The notes beneath the pieces were generated by a model. It made no database searches, was not told the origin of the DNA, and saw nothing but the letters and a program-made list of their open reading frames with translations. From assembly GCA_002070475.1 (NCBI GenBank), contig MWDI01000057.1, forward strand, positions 1 through 64,000: DNA of 64,000 nt. Direction: 5' to 3'. A program made the translations under genes and the position numbers. Below are positions 1 to 8,722 of the stretch, in pieces (position 1 is the stretch's first letter; each line of letters begins with the position of its first letter). The stretch comes from Firmicutes bacterium ADurb.Bin146. Its GTDB lineage: Bacteria > Bacillota > Clostridia > DUPQ01.

Positions 1-1197
1 GAAGCCCTGCAGTTATGGATGCATGAGCGCGTCCTGAAAAAATACAGCAGGGATACCAGCCTAGTGTATTACGACCTGACAAACTACTATTTCGAAACCG
101 ATCAGCAGGACGGGTTCAGGATGAAAGGGGTATGCAAAGAACACCGTCCGGACCCAATCGTACAGATGGGCCTGTTCATGGACCGGAACGGAATCCCGGT
201 CTCCTACAAGCTGTTTGCCGGAAATGAGGCTGACTGCATGACTCTAAGGCCTATGATAAGCGAAACGGCCCGCAACTATTCGCTCGGGAGGATCATTGTT
301 GTTGCAGATAAAGGGGTCATCTCCTCAGACAACATATGGTACACCCTCTCTGCAAGAAACGGATATGTGTTCAGCTACTCTGTCAGGAAATCAGATAAAG
401 CCTTTAAGGATTACGTTCTGGATCAGGACGGATACCGGTGGAACAAGGATAAGACTTTTAAAATCAAATCCCGCCTCGAGCCTCGCACAATAAAGGTCAC
501 TTCAAGCAGAGGCGGCAAAATATGCAAGCAGGTTGAAGAGAAGCAGGTAATCGTATACAGCGACAAGTACGCCGAAAAAGCACGGCACGACAGGGAGCAG
601 GCAGTCCAGAAAGCTAAAGACTTAATTAAAAACCCTTCAAGATACGACAGGGCCGCATCATACGGCGCGGCTAAATATATTAAAAATCTTGTTTTTGACA
701 AGGATACGGGAGAGATAATGGAAGACGCTAAGAACCTTCTGGTGTTTGATGAGGAAAAACTGAAGGATGAAGCGGTTTATGACGGCTATTACGCCATTGT
801 CACAAGCGAGATCGACATGGGCGACAACGAAATCCTTGATATATATCACGGCCTGTGGGAAATAGAAGAGACCTTCAAGATCACCAAGAGCACCCTGGAG
901 ACAAGGCCTGTCTATGTGTCTCTTAAGGATCACATTGAAGCCCATTTCCTTACATGCTTCATAGCCCTGGTCCTAGTAAGGCTGCTGGAATTCAAGCTGG
1001 ACGGCAAGTTCACCACGGAAGAAATCATCAGCAGCCTGAAAAAATACAACTGTTCACTTACAGAGCAGAACCTGTATATGTTCACGCATTACAGCGATGT
1101 CATATGCGATATAGGGAAGATGCTTGGCATGGACTTGAGCTTGAAATATGCTCCATTAAAAGATATTAAAAATAAATTGGGAAAAGTTAAAAAATAG
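1..1197 (+). CDS. IS1634-family (IS4 superfamily) DDE transposase, 5'-partial
   Basis: This is a DDE transposase that cuts and pastes its own element. The frame is open to the window edge, so the N terminus is missing; the first ATG is at 19. Counting from that Met, the first catalytic Asp is D19 in YYDLTNYYF and the second is D97 in VVADKG. The glutamate region is YHGLWEIEETFK, with Y276, E283 and K290 spaced as in the IS4 Y-(2)-R-(3)-E-(6)-K signature, Leu replacing Arg. The segment KEHRPDPIVQMGLF is typical of IS1634-type enzymes. Codon use is richer in G+C than in every other gene here. The visible part is intact, so the element may be active. Confidence 0.9.
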   Translation, partial: EALQLWMHERVLKKYSRDTSLVYYDLTNYYFETDQQDGFRMKGVCKEHRPDPIVQMGLFMDRNGIPVSYKLFAGNEADCMTLRPMISETARNYSLGRIIVVADKGVISSDNIWYTLSARNGYVFSYSVRKSDKAFKDYVLDQDGYRWNKDKTFKIKSRLEPRTIKVTSSRGGKICKQVEEKQVIVYSDKYAEKARHDREQAVQKAKDLIKNPSRYDRAASYGAAKYIKNLVFDKDTGEIMEDAKNLLVFDEEKLKDEAVYDGYYAIVTSEIDMGDNEILDIYHGLWEIEETFKITKSTLETRPVYVSLKDHIEAHFLTCFIALVLVRLLEFKLDGKFTTEEIISSLKKYNCSLTEQNLYMFTHYSDVICDIGKMLGMDLSLKYAPLKDIKNKLGKVKK

Positions 1198-1285
1198 TAT
1201 TTTACTGCACAAATATTTGCATCTGCACATCTTAAATAACCACGATAAATACGGGGATTTTTTAGGATATCTTGATTTTTGACTG
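1..1285 (+). mobile_element. IS1634-like insertion sequence, right part only
   Basis: The left edge of the window lies inside an insertion sequence whose transposase frame is open from base 1. Its base composition is close to 50% G+C by eye, against about 30% in the rest of the window, which points to recent arrival. The right boundary cannot be fixed because the left end is missing, so no inverted repeat can be matched. I place it between the transposase stop (1197) and the Cys codon at 1284, where a lipoprotein gene resumes without its signal peptide. Some IS1634-group elements are known for long target duplications, which also blurs the edge. Confidence 0.75.
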
Positions 1286-2942
1286 TAAAAGAAAAGAAAC
1301 AGCAACAGAAACAGCAACAGAGACAGCAACAGAAACAGCTACAGAAACTGAAACTCAGACTGAAGAACCAAAAGAGGTCGAAAAACCAAAAAGAATGGAT
1401 ATGACAGTATTGTATTTCTATGGTGATGCGACTGATAATGCAACTCAAAAGTTTGCATTCAAGAACTATGTATCTAGAACATATGGTATTGATTTTTATT
1501 TCAATACACCTGCAAGAGATACATACATCGAAACAATCAATCTTCAAGCTGTATCTGGGGACTTGACAGGTCTTGTATATCTGTTCACCGGATATGAAAT
1601 GATTGCATGGGCACAGGAAGGTATTATTCTTTCACTCGATGAATATCTGAAGGATAACGAGACTTGGATTAATATCATTTCTGAAGAGTGGAAAGAACTT
1701 TATACATGGGATGGCCACGTATGGGGTATTCCAAAAGGTGATGATGGAGCTCCTTCATACTTCATCAGAACTATGAGAGGAGACTGGCTTGAAGCAGTAG
1801 GAATGTCAAAACCAGAAACAATTGACACATTCTATGAAGTTGTAAAAGCTTTCACCTATAACGATCCTGACAAGAACGGCCAGAATGATACTTGGGGATT
1901 CTGCTCAAGAAACGTTTGGTTAATGCAGGATATGTTCCAAGCTCACGATGCACGTCTTAACCACGTTGCAGACGTTCTTCCAATATGGAATCCTAACAAG
2001 GATATCTGGGAAGATTCAGTTATCAAACCTGAAATGGCAGAAGCAGTTACATTCTTACGTAAATGCTATTCAGAAGGACTTGTTCATCCTGAATTATTCT
2101 CAATGAGCTCAACTAACGTCAGAAACCTTGTTTCCAATGGCCAGGCAGGTTCTTGCTTCTATTGGGATACATGGCTTATTGCATGGGAAGGCGCTGTAAA
2201 GAAAATTACACCTAATGCATATATGGTAGGTATAGGTGCAATCTCAAAAACAATCACAACTAAATTAAACCAGTGGGGAGGCAATGCAGGAGGCGGAGCT
2301 CCATATGTATTAATGGCTAATACAGAACAGCCTAAAGAATTTATTAACTGGTTTGTAACTTTGATGTGGGGATCACCAGAAACATTCTTTACATTCCGTT
2401 ATGGTATTCCTCAGGCTGACAAGAATGGAAAAGAAGGATATTTTCTTGATGGAAAGACTGTTTATCTTCTTTATTATCAGTTAAATACTGAAACAGATAC
2501 AGTTCAGACAGGTGCTACACCACAGGTAACAGCAGGCCACCCAAGTTATGCTCTTGATGTCGGTCCATTTGGTTTTGTATCAGCATATAATTCTGGTAAA
2601 CCATCATGGGATGGTGATCAGGTTAATATTAACGCTGCTAATCTTAGAAGAAGATATGATGTTCTTAATGAATACAATGATGGACGTTTATACATTCTTC
2701 CAGAAAGCATGAAAGAACCTGATATGGAAGCGTTTACTTCAGTAAAAGGTGAATGGGGAACAGCTGGACTTAAATATGTTTCAGATTGTATGGTTGAAGG
2801 TATTGCTCCAAGAGAAGCTTTGAAATCTTATCTGACTGTCGTTATGGCATTCAATCCACAAGCAGTACTTGACGCAATGAATCAAAGATTAGGAAAAACT
2901 ACTGAACAGAATTATGCTACAGTATGGTCATCTATGAACTAA
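1272..2942 (+). CDS. ABC-type sugar-binding lipoprotein, 5' end removed by IS insertion
   Basis: The product resembles large extracellular solute-binding proteins of the LplA/DUF3502 type, which capture oligosaccharides for an ABC importer. Typical stretches include WGIPKGDDG, TYNDPDKNGQNDTWGF and YSEGLVHPELF. The frame begins with a TTG at 1272 and an in-frame stop lies at 1263. There is no signal peptide. The sequence starts MIFDCKRKET and goes straight into a Thr/Glu-rich linker, the kind that normally follows the lipid-modified Cys. The Cys at 1284-1286 is therefore probably the old lipobox Cys, and the signal peptide was lost when the transposase element inserted. The remaining 556 codons are intact, so the damage is recent. 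The product should not be exported; treat it as a probable pseudogene. No permease genes are in view. Confidence 0.75.
   Translation: MIFDCKRKETATETATETATETATETETQTEEPKEVEKPKRMDMTVLYFYGDATDNATQKFAFKNYVSRTYGIDFYFNTPARDTYIETINLQAVSGDLTGLVYLFTGYEMIAWAQEGIILSLDEYLKDNETWINIISEEWKELYTWDGHVWGIPKGDDGAPSYFIRTMRGDWLEAVGMSKPETIDTFYEVVKAFTYNDPDKNGQNDTWGFCSRNVWLMQDMFQAHDARLNHVADVLPIWNPNKDIWEDSVIKPEMAEAVTFLRKCYSEGLVHPELFSMSSTNVRNLVSNGQAGSCFYWDTWLIAWEGAVKKITPNAYMVGIGAISKTITTKLNQWGGNAGGGAPYVLMANTEQPKEFINWFVTLMWGSPETFFTFRYGIPQADKNGKEGYFLDGKTVYLLYYQLNTETDTVQTGATPQVTAGHPSYALDVGPFGFVSAYNSGKPSWDGDQVNINAANLRRRYDVLNEYNDGRLYILPESMKEPDMEAFTSVKGEWGTAGLKYVSDCMVEGIAPREALKSYLTVVMAFNPQAVLDAMNQRLGKTTEQNYATVWSSMN
1299..1346 (+). 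repeat. Four 12-bp repeats coding Thr-Ala-Thr-Glu
   Basis: Four tandem copies of a 12-bp unit (ACAGCAACAGAA with few changes) encode (TATE)4, followed by ETETQTEEP. This is the flexible linker between lipid anchor and binding domain in surface lipoproteins. Such units easily change copy number by slippage. Confidence 0.8.
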
Positions 2943-2962
2943 TAAAAATTAATAATTTTTTT

Positions 2963-2989
2963 ACCCGGGATAAAACCCCGGGTTTTTTT
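2963..2989 (+). terminator. Rho-independent terminator after the solute-binding gene
   Basis: A 7-bp perfect stem (ACCCGGG / CCCGGGT) with a 7-base loop is followed by seven T. It ends transcription 20 bases after the solute-binding protein stop and isolates it from rpsB. Confidence 0.9.
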
Positions 2990-3019
2990 CAATTTTAAAT
3001 AAATACTGTAAATATGGTC

Positions 3020-3048
3020 TTGCATATTCATAATCAGTAATATATAAT
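3020..3048 (+). promoter_or_regulatory. Sigma-A-type promoter for rpsB operon
   Basis: TTGCAT (3020-3025), a 17-base spacer and TATAAT (3043-3048) match the housekeeping promoter pattern. Transcription would begin near 3055, leaving a leader of about 95 bases before rpsB. In that leader ACGCA (3062-3066) can pair with TGCGT (3088-3092), a possible but weak S2-binding or regulatory structure. Confidence 0.75.
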
Positions 3049-3149
3049 TCATTAGAAAATAACGCATGTCAGTGAATTTTTGCATGTTGCGTAATACGTT
3101 GTGCATAAAGCTGAAGCTGGCAGAGGAAAAAAACGGAGGAATATAGAAA

Positions 3150-3989
3150 ATGTCAGTTATTTCAATGAAACAATTGTTGGAAGCAGGAGTTCATTTTGGT
3201 CACCAGACAAGAAGATGGAATCCTAAAATGGGTGAATTCATTTTTACTGAAAGAAACGGAATTCACATTATTGATCTTCAAAAAACCGTAAAGCAAATTG
3301 AACAAGCTTATGAATTTATTAAGAATATTGTTCTTAGCGGTGGTGAAGTATTATTTGTAGGTACTAAAAAACAAGCTCAGGAATGTGTTGAGGAAGAAGC
3401 AATAAGATGCGGTATGTTCTATATCAATACAAGATGGCTAGGAGGAACATTAACAAATTACAAGACAATGGAAAAAAGAATTGCTTATCTTAAAAAGTTA
3501 CATGAGATGGAAACTGATGGAACTTTTGATTCTCTTCCAAAGAAAGAAGTTATTAAACTCAAAGCTGAAATGGAAAAGCTTGATAAGAATCTAGGTGGAA
3601 TAAAAGATATGCACGGCATACCGAATGTACTTTTTGTTGTAGATCCTAAAAAGGAAAGAAATGCTGTTCTTGAAGCAAGAAAACTTGGAATTCCTGTTGT
3701 CGCGATTATTGATACAAATTGTGATCCTGATGAAGTAGATTATGTTATACCTGGAAATGATGATGCAATTAGAGCAGTAAAGCTAATAACAAGTGTAATC
3801 GCTAACTCAGTTATTGAAGCAAATCAAGGCGAATCTTTCTCTGTAGAAGATGAAGAAGAAATTGATATGACTCAACTTACAGAAGAACAGCTTTTAAAAA
3901 TAAAACTTGATGAAAAGAAAGCAGATGATGCAAAAAAAGAACTCGAGAAAAAAGTTGAAAAAGCTGATAACGAAGAAGTAGAAGAATAA
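3150..3989 (+). CDS. rpsB: 30S ribosomal protein S2
   Basis: S2 sits at the head-body junction of the 30S subunit and helps recruit S1 and mRNA. The N terminus [20 protein letters not shown] is the family hallmark, and the region with [24 protein letters not shown] and [14 protein letters not shown] follows in order. Length is 279 residues, longer than the 230-250 of many S2 proteins, because of a charged Lys/Glu tail after about residue 225. GGAGGA at 3135-3140 supports the ATG at 3150. It is the first gene of a long operon with tsf 17 bases downstream. Confidence 0.98.
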   Translation: MSVISMKQLLEAGVHFGHQTRRWNPKMGEFIFTERNGIHIIDLQKTVKQIEQAYEFIKNIVLSGGEVLFVGTKKQAQECVEEEAIRCGMFYINTRWLGGTLTNYKTMEKRIAYLKKLHEMETDGTFDSLPKKEVIKLKAEMEKLDKNLGGIKDMHGIPNVLFVVDPKKERNAVLEARKLGIPVVAIIDTNCDPDEVDYVIPGNDDAIRAVKLITSVIANSVIEANQGESFSVEDEEEIDMTQLTEEQLLKIKLDEKKADDAKKELEKKVEKADNEEVEE

Positions 3990-4006
3990 ATAGGAGGTAA
4001 TTATTA

Positions 4007-4654
4007 ATGATAAGTGCAAATGCAGTTAAGGAACTTCGCGAAAAAACCGGAGTTGGAATGATGGAATGCAAAAAAGCTCTTGTAGAAGCTAATGGTAATT
4101 TTGAAAAAGCTATTGATATATTAAGAGAAAGAGGGCTTGCTAATGCACAAAAGAAGTCCAGCAGAATTGCTGCAGAAGGGATAGTGGGTTCATATATACA
4201 TGGAGGTGGAAGGATAGGTGTTTTAGTTGAAGTAAATATCGAAACAGATTTTGCAGCGAAAAACGAAGATTTCCAATTATATGTAAAAGATATAGCAATG
4301 CAAATAGCAGCTTCAAAACCTGAGTATGTAAGAAAAGATGAAGTACCAGCTGATGTTATTGAAAAAGAAAAAGCAATACTACGTACACAAGCATTAAATG
4401 AAGGAAAACCAGAAAAGGTTGTTGATAAGATGGTCGAAGGACGTATTGAAAAGTTTTATAAACAGGTATGTCTTATGGATCAGGCTTATATCAGAAATCC
4501 TGATATAAGTGTTCAAGAAATGACAAACTCTGTAATAGCCAAAATTGGTGAAAATATATCGGTAAGAAGATTTACAAGATATGAAATGGGTGAAGGTCTT
4601 AAAAAAAGAGAAGAAAATTTTGCTGATGAAGTAGCAAAGCAGATAAATAAGTAA
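4007..4654 (+). CDS. tsf: Translation elongation factor Ts, short form
   Basis: EF-Ts exchanges GDP for GTP on EF-Tu. The N-terminal UBA-like domain ([19 protein letters not shown]) and the TDF loop ([13 protein letters not shown]) that contacts EF-Tu are both present. At 215 residues it lacks much of the second core subdomain found in the 283-residue E. coli protein, as in other short EF-Ts such as that of Thermus and some Clostridia. AGGAGGT at 3992-3998 fixes the start. It directly follows rpsB, the usual partner. Confidence 0.97.
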   Translation: MISANAVKELREKTGVGMMECKKALVEANGNFEKAIDILRERGLANAQKKSSRIAAEGIVGSYIHGGGRIGVLVEVNIETDFAAKNEDFQLYVKDIAMQIAASKPEYVRKDEVPADVIEKEKAILRTQALNEGKPEKVVDKMVEGRIEKFYKQVCLMDQAYIRNPDISVQEMTNSVIAKIGENISVRRFTRYEMGEGLKKREENFADEVAKQINK

Positions 4655-4657
4655 TGA

Positions 4658-4684
4658 TTAAAAGGCACTTAAATGTGCCTTTAA
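4658..4684 (+). terminator. Hairpin between tsf and pyrH
   Basis: AAAGGCAC (4661-4668) and GTGCCTTT (4675-4682) form an 8-bp stem with a TTAAAT loop, followed by AATATT rather than a long T-run. It lies just before the pyrH ribosome site. It may be a weak attenuator or RNA-processing/stability hairpin that lowers expression after rpsB-tsf. Confidence 0.5.
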
Positions 4685-4698
4685 TATTGGAGATTAAT

Positions 4699-5400
4699 AT
4701 GAACTACAAAAGAATATTGATTAAATTAAGTGGAGAAGTATTTTCTGGAACAAATGGTGCAAACATAGATATGCAGATGCTGATGCAGATTTCTTCTGCA
4801 TTAAAATTGTTGAAAGAGGAAGGAAAAGAAATTGCTATTGTTGTTGGTGCTGGTAATTTTGTCAGAGGAAGAGACATAAAAGATGTTGTTAGATCTAGAG
4901 CTGATTCAATGGGAATGTTAGCAACTATTATAAATAGTATCGCATTAAAAGATGCATTAGAAAAAACTGGATTAGATGCTGAAGTATATTCTGCGGTATT
5001 AATGAGTGAAATCTGTAAAACATATAGAAGAGATGATGCTGTACGCGATTTAAAAAATGGCATAATAACAATATTAGCTGCAGGTACCGGTAATCCTTAC
5101 TTTTCAACAGATATGGCTGCTGCTCTACGTGCAATAGAAATTAACGCAGATGTTATTTTATTCGCAAAAAATGTAGATGGTGTATATGATAAAGATCCTA
5201 AAAAATATGGTGATGCAGTAAAATATGATAAAGTAACTTATTCAACTATTTTATCTAGACAGTTAAGTGTAATTGACATGGCTGCAGCAGTACTTTGTGA
5301 TGAGTTCGGAATGAGATCTGTTTTATTTGCACTTAAAGAACCAATGAATATCGTTGAAGCTGGAAAAGGCGGAAATATAGGAACTATTATTGAAAAATAA
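4699..5400 (+). CDS. pyrH: UMP kinase
   Basis: This hexameric amino-acid-kinase-family enzyme phosphorylates UMP to UDP. Hallmarks are ILIKLSGE at the N terminus, VVGAGNFVRG for nucleotide binding, GTGNPYFSTDMAA, and AKNVDGVYDKDP. An ATG at 4654 would add 15 residues, but it overlaps the tsf stop and would read through the intercistronic hairpin. The ATG at 4699 has GGAGA six bases upstream and gives the normal N terminus and length (233 residues). It sits between tsf and frr as in most Bacillota. Confidence 0.96.
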   Translation: MNYKRILIKLSGEVFSGTNGANIDMQMLMQISSALKLLKEEGKEIAIVVGAGNFVRGRDIKDVVRSRADSMGMLATIINSIALKDALEKTGLDAEVYSAVLMSEICKTYRRDDAVRDLKNGIITILAAGTGNPYFSTDMAAALRAIEINADVILFAKNVDGVYDKDPKKYGDAVKYDKVTYSTILSRQLSVIDMAAAVLCDEFGMRSVLFALKEPMNIVEAGKGGNIGTIIEK

Positions 5401-5453
5401 TCTCATATTGTGTAGAATGTATTTATCTAATTATACGAAAAGGAGTTATTGTT

Positions 5454-6014
5454 ATGATTAATAAAGATGAATACAGTAAAACTACCGAATTGATGTCTCA
5501 GGCAATTGATGCATTCAGTGAACATATCTCCACTATTAGAGCTGGAAGAGCAAATCCTTCTGTTCTAAATAATATCTATGTAGATTATTATGGTCAAAAA
5601 ACACCATTGAATCAAATAGGAAATGTCTCTTCACCAGAACCAAGATTGTTGGTAATACAACCTTGGGATTCAACCATTATTAAAATGATTGAAAAAGCTA
5701 TTTTAGCATCAGATCTGGGAATTAATCCTCAGAATGATGGAAGAGTCATACGACTTGTATTTCCTGTATTATCACAGGAAAGAAGAAATGATTTAGTCAA
5801 AAAGGTAAAAGCATATGGCGAAGAAGCAAAAGTTAAGATTAGAAATATTCGCAGAGATGATATCGAGAAATACAAAAAACAAAAAAAAGATTCAATAATT
5901 ACTGAAGATGATTATGCAATAATTGAAAAGGATATTCAGAACCTGACAGATACGAATATTACTAAAATTGATGATATAGTAAAAAGCAAGACCGATGAGA
6001 TAATGGAAGTGTAA
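5454..6014 (+). CDS. frr: Ribosome recycling factor
   Basis: RRF splits post-termination ribosomes together with EF-G. The 186-residue protein has the expected length and the two-domain pattern: the helical arm with IRAGRANPSVLNNIYVDYYG, then LVIQPWDSTIIKMIEKAI, then RRNDLVKKVKAYGEEAKVKIRNIRRD. AAGGAG lies just before the ATG. It follows pyrH by 53 bases and precedes uppS by 32, as in the common rpsB-tsf-pyrH-frr order. Confidence 0.97.
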   Translation: MINKDEYSKTTELMSQAIDAFSEHISTIRAGRANPSVLNNIYVDYYGQKTPLNQIGNVSSPEPRLLVIQPWDSTIIKMIEKAILASDLGINPQNDGRVIRLVFPVLSQERRNDLVKKVKAYGEEAKVKIRNIRRDDIEKYKKQKKDSIITEDDYAIIEKDIQNLTDTNITKIDDIVKSKTDEIMEV

Positions 6015-6046
6015 AATCTCATATTGAAACGGAGTTATATAACTAA

Positions 6047-6757
6047 ATGCAGTTACCACAACATATCGCCATCATAATGGACGGGAACGGAAGATGGGCA
6101 AAACAAAAAAAAATGCCGATCAGTTACGGACATAAATGTGGCGCTGATGCTATACAAAATTTAATAGAGGAAAGTGATAAACTGGGAATTAGGTATATTA
6201 CGGCATATACTTTTTCTACAGAAAATTGGAAAAGACCAGAAAGTGAAGTAAGGTATCTAATGAACCTTCTTCAGGAATTCTTAAATGACACTTCAGGCAG
6301 ACTTGAAAGATCGAACATACGAATAAAGTTTATAGGATCAAGAAATAAACTTAGTAATGCTATGCAAAAAAGTATGGATAGGATTGAAAATATGTCAAGT
6401 CATAAAACTGGACTGACTTTTATAATTGCATTAAATTATGGAGCTAGACAGGAAATTATCGAAGCAGTACAAAAAATATGCACTGATGTACAAAAAGGAT
6501 TACTTAAGATATCTGATATAAATGAAAACCTTATGAGTGATTATCTTTATACGAAAGATATACCTGATCCTGATCTTATAATCAGGCCTAGTGGTGAAAA
6601 AAGACTATCAAATTTTCTTCTATATCAAGCATCCTATTCTGAGTTGTGGTTTTCAGATATTTTATGGCCAGATTTTACAATTGAACATTTTAAAATTGCA
6701 ATATCTGATTATAATAACAGGAAAAGACGCTATGGAGGAAGAACAGATGAAAGCTAG
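6047..6757 (+). CDS. uppS: Undecaprenyl diphosphate synthase
   Basis: This cis-prenyltransferase adds eight isopentenyl units to farnesyl diphosphate to make the C55 carrier of cell-wall synthesis. IAIIMDGNGRWA at the N terminus contains the catalytic Asp and P-loop. TFSTENWKRP and the RPSGEKRLSNFLLYQ diphosphate-binding motif are also clear. Length 236 is normal. The GGAG before the ATG is about 12 bases away, a slightly long spacing. The end overlaps cdsA by 11 bases, so the two are probably translationally coupled. Confidence 0.96.
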   Translation: MQLPQHIAIIMDGNGRWAKQKKMPISYGHKCGADAIQNLIEESDKLGIRYITAYTFSTENWKRPESEVRYLMNLLQEFLNDTSGRLERSNIRIKFIGSRNKLSNAMQKSMDRIENMSSHKTGLTFIIALNYGARQEIIEAVQKICTDVQKGLLKISDINENLMSDYLYTKDIPDPDLIIRPSGEKRLSNFLLYQASYSELWFSDILWPDFTIEHFKIAISDYNNRKRRYGGRTDES

Positions 6758-7577
6758 AGTTATCAGCGGTTTACTGGCATTGTTGCTTTTAGTATATATT
6801 TATATTTTTCCTGGTCTTCCTGTGTACATATTGATTTTTTTAATTTCTGCGTTAATGTTCTATGAATTTTTGCATGTGACGAATGAAAAATTGACTTTAG
6901 GATATTATATAATATGTTCATTATTTACTTTAATGTATTATGCCAATCTCTATCTGACTATAGGTTTATCAATAATACCTAAGGAATATTTGTATACTTT
7001 AAATATTCTGCTTACTGTCTTTTTTGCATTAACAATTCTTGTCGCATCTATGTTCTACAAAATAAAAACCTTTAAAGAGGTAACATATACAATTTTCGGT
7101 TATATATATACAGTAATTCTGCTTTCTTTTATTGTACTTATACTTCAAATGGAAAAGGGAGGATTTCTTTTTGTATATGTATGGCTAGGAGCCTTAGGAT
7201 GTGATCTTTGGGCATTTCTGATTGGAAGAAGTTTTGGAAAAACTAAAATAATTAAAGATGTCAGTCCTAACAAAACAGTTGAGGGTTCTATTGGAGGAGC
7301 AATTGGATCAATAGTAATGATAACATTGTATACTGTAATAATTAATCGCTTTTTTAATGCACAGATACCTTGGTATGTATTAATTGCATTATATATTCCA
7401 TGCGGATTGTTCAGTCAATTCGGAGATTGGTGCGCATCATATATTAAAAGACAATTTAATGTCAAAGATTTTGGGAAAATAATGCCTGGACATGGAGGAG
7501 CTCTTGACCGATTGGATTCCATATTATTTATCTTACCTAGTGTATATGTTGTTTTTATGTTAACAGGTATGAAATAA
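6747..7577 (+). CDS. cdsA: Phosphatidate cytidylyltransferase (CDP-diglyceride synthase)
   Basis: CdsA condenses phosphatidate with CTP to CDP-diacylglycerol, the precursor of all phospholipids, in the cytoplasmic membrane. The C-terminal signature is present: SPNKTVEGSIGG, then GDWCASYIKRQFNVKDFGKIMPGHGGALDRLDS. About seven hydrophobic segments precede and surround it. The open frame reaches back to 6591, but the start at 6747 (MKARVISGLLAL) has GGAGG at 6734-6738 and gives a normal 276 residues. The longer start would lie entirely inside uppS. Confidence 0.95.
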   Translation: MKARVISGLLALLLLVYIYIFPGLPVYILIFLISALMFYEFLHVTNEKLTLGYYIICSLFTLMYYANLYLTIGLSIIPKEYLYTLNILLTVFFALTILVASMFYKIKTFKEVTYTIFGYIYTVILLSFIVLILQMEKGGFLFVYVWLGALGCDLWAFLIGRSFGKTKIIKDVSPNKTVEGSIGGAIGSIVMITLYTVIINRFFNAQIPWYVLIALYIPCGLFSQFGDWCASYIKRQFNVKDFGKIMPGHGGALDRLDSILFILPSVYVVFMLTGMK

Positions 7578-8722
7578 TGAATGTATTAATATTAGGGGTA
7601 ACAGGCTCAATTGGTGAAAATACAGTAAAAGTCTGTAAAGATATAGGATATAAAATCATTGGTATAACATGCAAATCTAATTATACGAAGCTTGCTGATA
7701 TAATAGCAAAATACACTCTTTACGAAGATTTAAAATATATTGGTATTACTGATATTGGAAGTAGTGACAAATTTAAATTACTTGGATTAGAACTTCAAAC
7801 ACAAGTATTTTCCGGTAAAAATGCAAATATTCAATGTATACAAAGTTACGATTATGACATAATTGTAAATTCGCTTGTGGGAACTGACGGGATAGAACCT
7901 TCATATTACGCGGTGTCAAATAGCAAAAAACTTGCACTTGCAAATAAAGAAACAATTGTCGCAGCAGGCGAGATAATACTTGACAAAGCAAGAAAATTTT
8001 CTTGTCAGATTATACCTATTGATTCAGAACATGGAGCTATCTTACAGTGTATTGAAGATAATCCTATAAAACGAATCCATTTAACTGCAAGTGGCGGGCC
8101 TTTTTGGAGACTAGATAAAGAACAATTATCAACAGTAAGCGTAAAACAAGCTCTGAGTCATCCTAACTGGAAAATGGGAAATAAAATTACTATTGACAGC
8201 GCTACTATGATGAACAAAGGTTTTGAGGTAATTGAAGCATCAAAATTATATAATCTTACATATGATAAGATAAACGTATTAATTCATCCGCAGAGCATAA
8301 TACATTCATTAGTGGAGTTTTATGATAATAGTATTAAAGCACAGCTAAGCACATGCGATATGAAACTACATATACAATATGCTCTAACATATCCTAAACG
8401 ATTTATGAACGCATATGAGGAACTAGATCTTACAGAACATGAGCTAACATTTCATAAACCTGATTTAGAAAAGTTTAAATGTTTAAAACTTGCATATTAT
8501 TGTGTAAAAGAAGGTAATTCGCTTGGAACTGTAGTTAATGCGGTAAATGATATTTGTGTTGAATATTTTCTTGAAGGTAAGATTAAATTCACAGATATTG
8601 CAGACATAATAGAAAAAGTTATGGATAAATATGATAATATTAAAGCCCAGACGTTTGAAGATATTTTAAACATAAATAATTGGGCAATAGCAAAAGCTAA
8701 AGAGTTGGAGGAATATAGATGA
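7577..8722 (+). CDS. dxr: 1-deoxy-D-xylulose-5-phosphate reductoisomerase
   Basis: Dxr makes 2-C-methyl-D-erythritol 4-phosphate with NADPH, the committed step of the MEP isoprenoid pathway. The N terminus has the Rossmann motif GVTGSIGENT. ALANKETIVAAGE, PIDSEHGAI with the metal-binding Asp and Glu, and SHPNWKMGNKITIDSATMMNKG follow in order. Length 381 is normal. The ATG overlaps the cdsA stop (TAATG). With uppS upstream and ispG downstream, the operon makes isoprenoid precursors and the lipid carrier. Confidence 0.97.
   Translation: MNVLILGVTGSIGENTVKVCKDIGYKIIGITCKSNYTKLADIIAKYTLYEDLKYIGITDIGSSDKFKLLGLELQTQVFSGKNANIQCIQSYDYDIIVNSLVGTDGIEPSYYAVSNSKKLALANKETIVAAGEIILDKARKFSCQIIPIDSEHGAILQCIEDNPIKRIHLTASGGPFWRLDKEQLSTVSVKQALSHPNWKMGNKITIDSATMMNKGFEVIEASKLYNLTYDKINVLIHPQSIIHSLVEFYDNSIKAQLSTCDMKLHIQYALTYPKRFMNAYEELDLTEHELTFHKPDLEKFKCLKLAYYCVKEGNSLGTVVNAVNDICVEYFLEGKIKFTDIADIIEKVMDKYDNIKAQTFEDILNINNWAIAKAKELEEYR

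Noticed and set aside
1089-1547. 152-codon minus-strand frame with Cys/Phe/Ser-rich protein
   Set aside because: It is the reverse reading of the transposase end and the Thr/Ala/Glu repeat; composition is repeat-derived.
3049-3149. Structured S2 autoregulatory leader
   Set aside because: Only a 5-bp pairing (ACGCA with TGCGT) was found by eye; not strong enough to list as an RNA element.
6591-6746. Longer start for cdsA
   Set aside because: The extension lies within uppS in another frame and the good ribosome site is at 6734-6738, directly before 6747.
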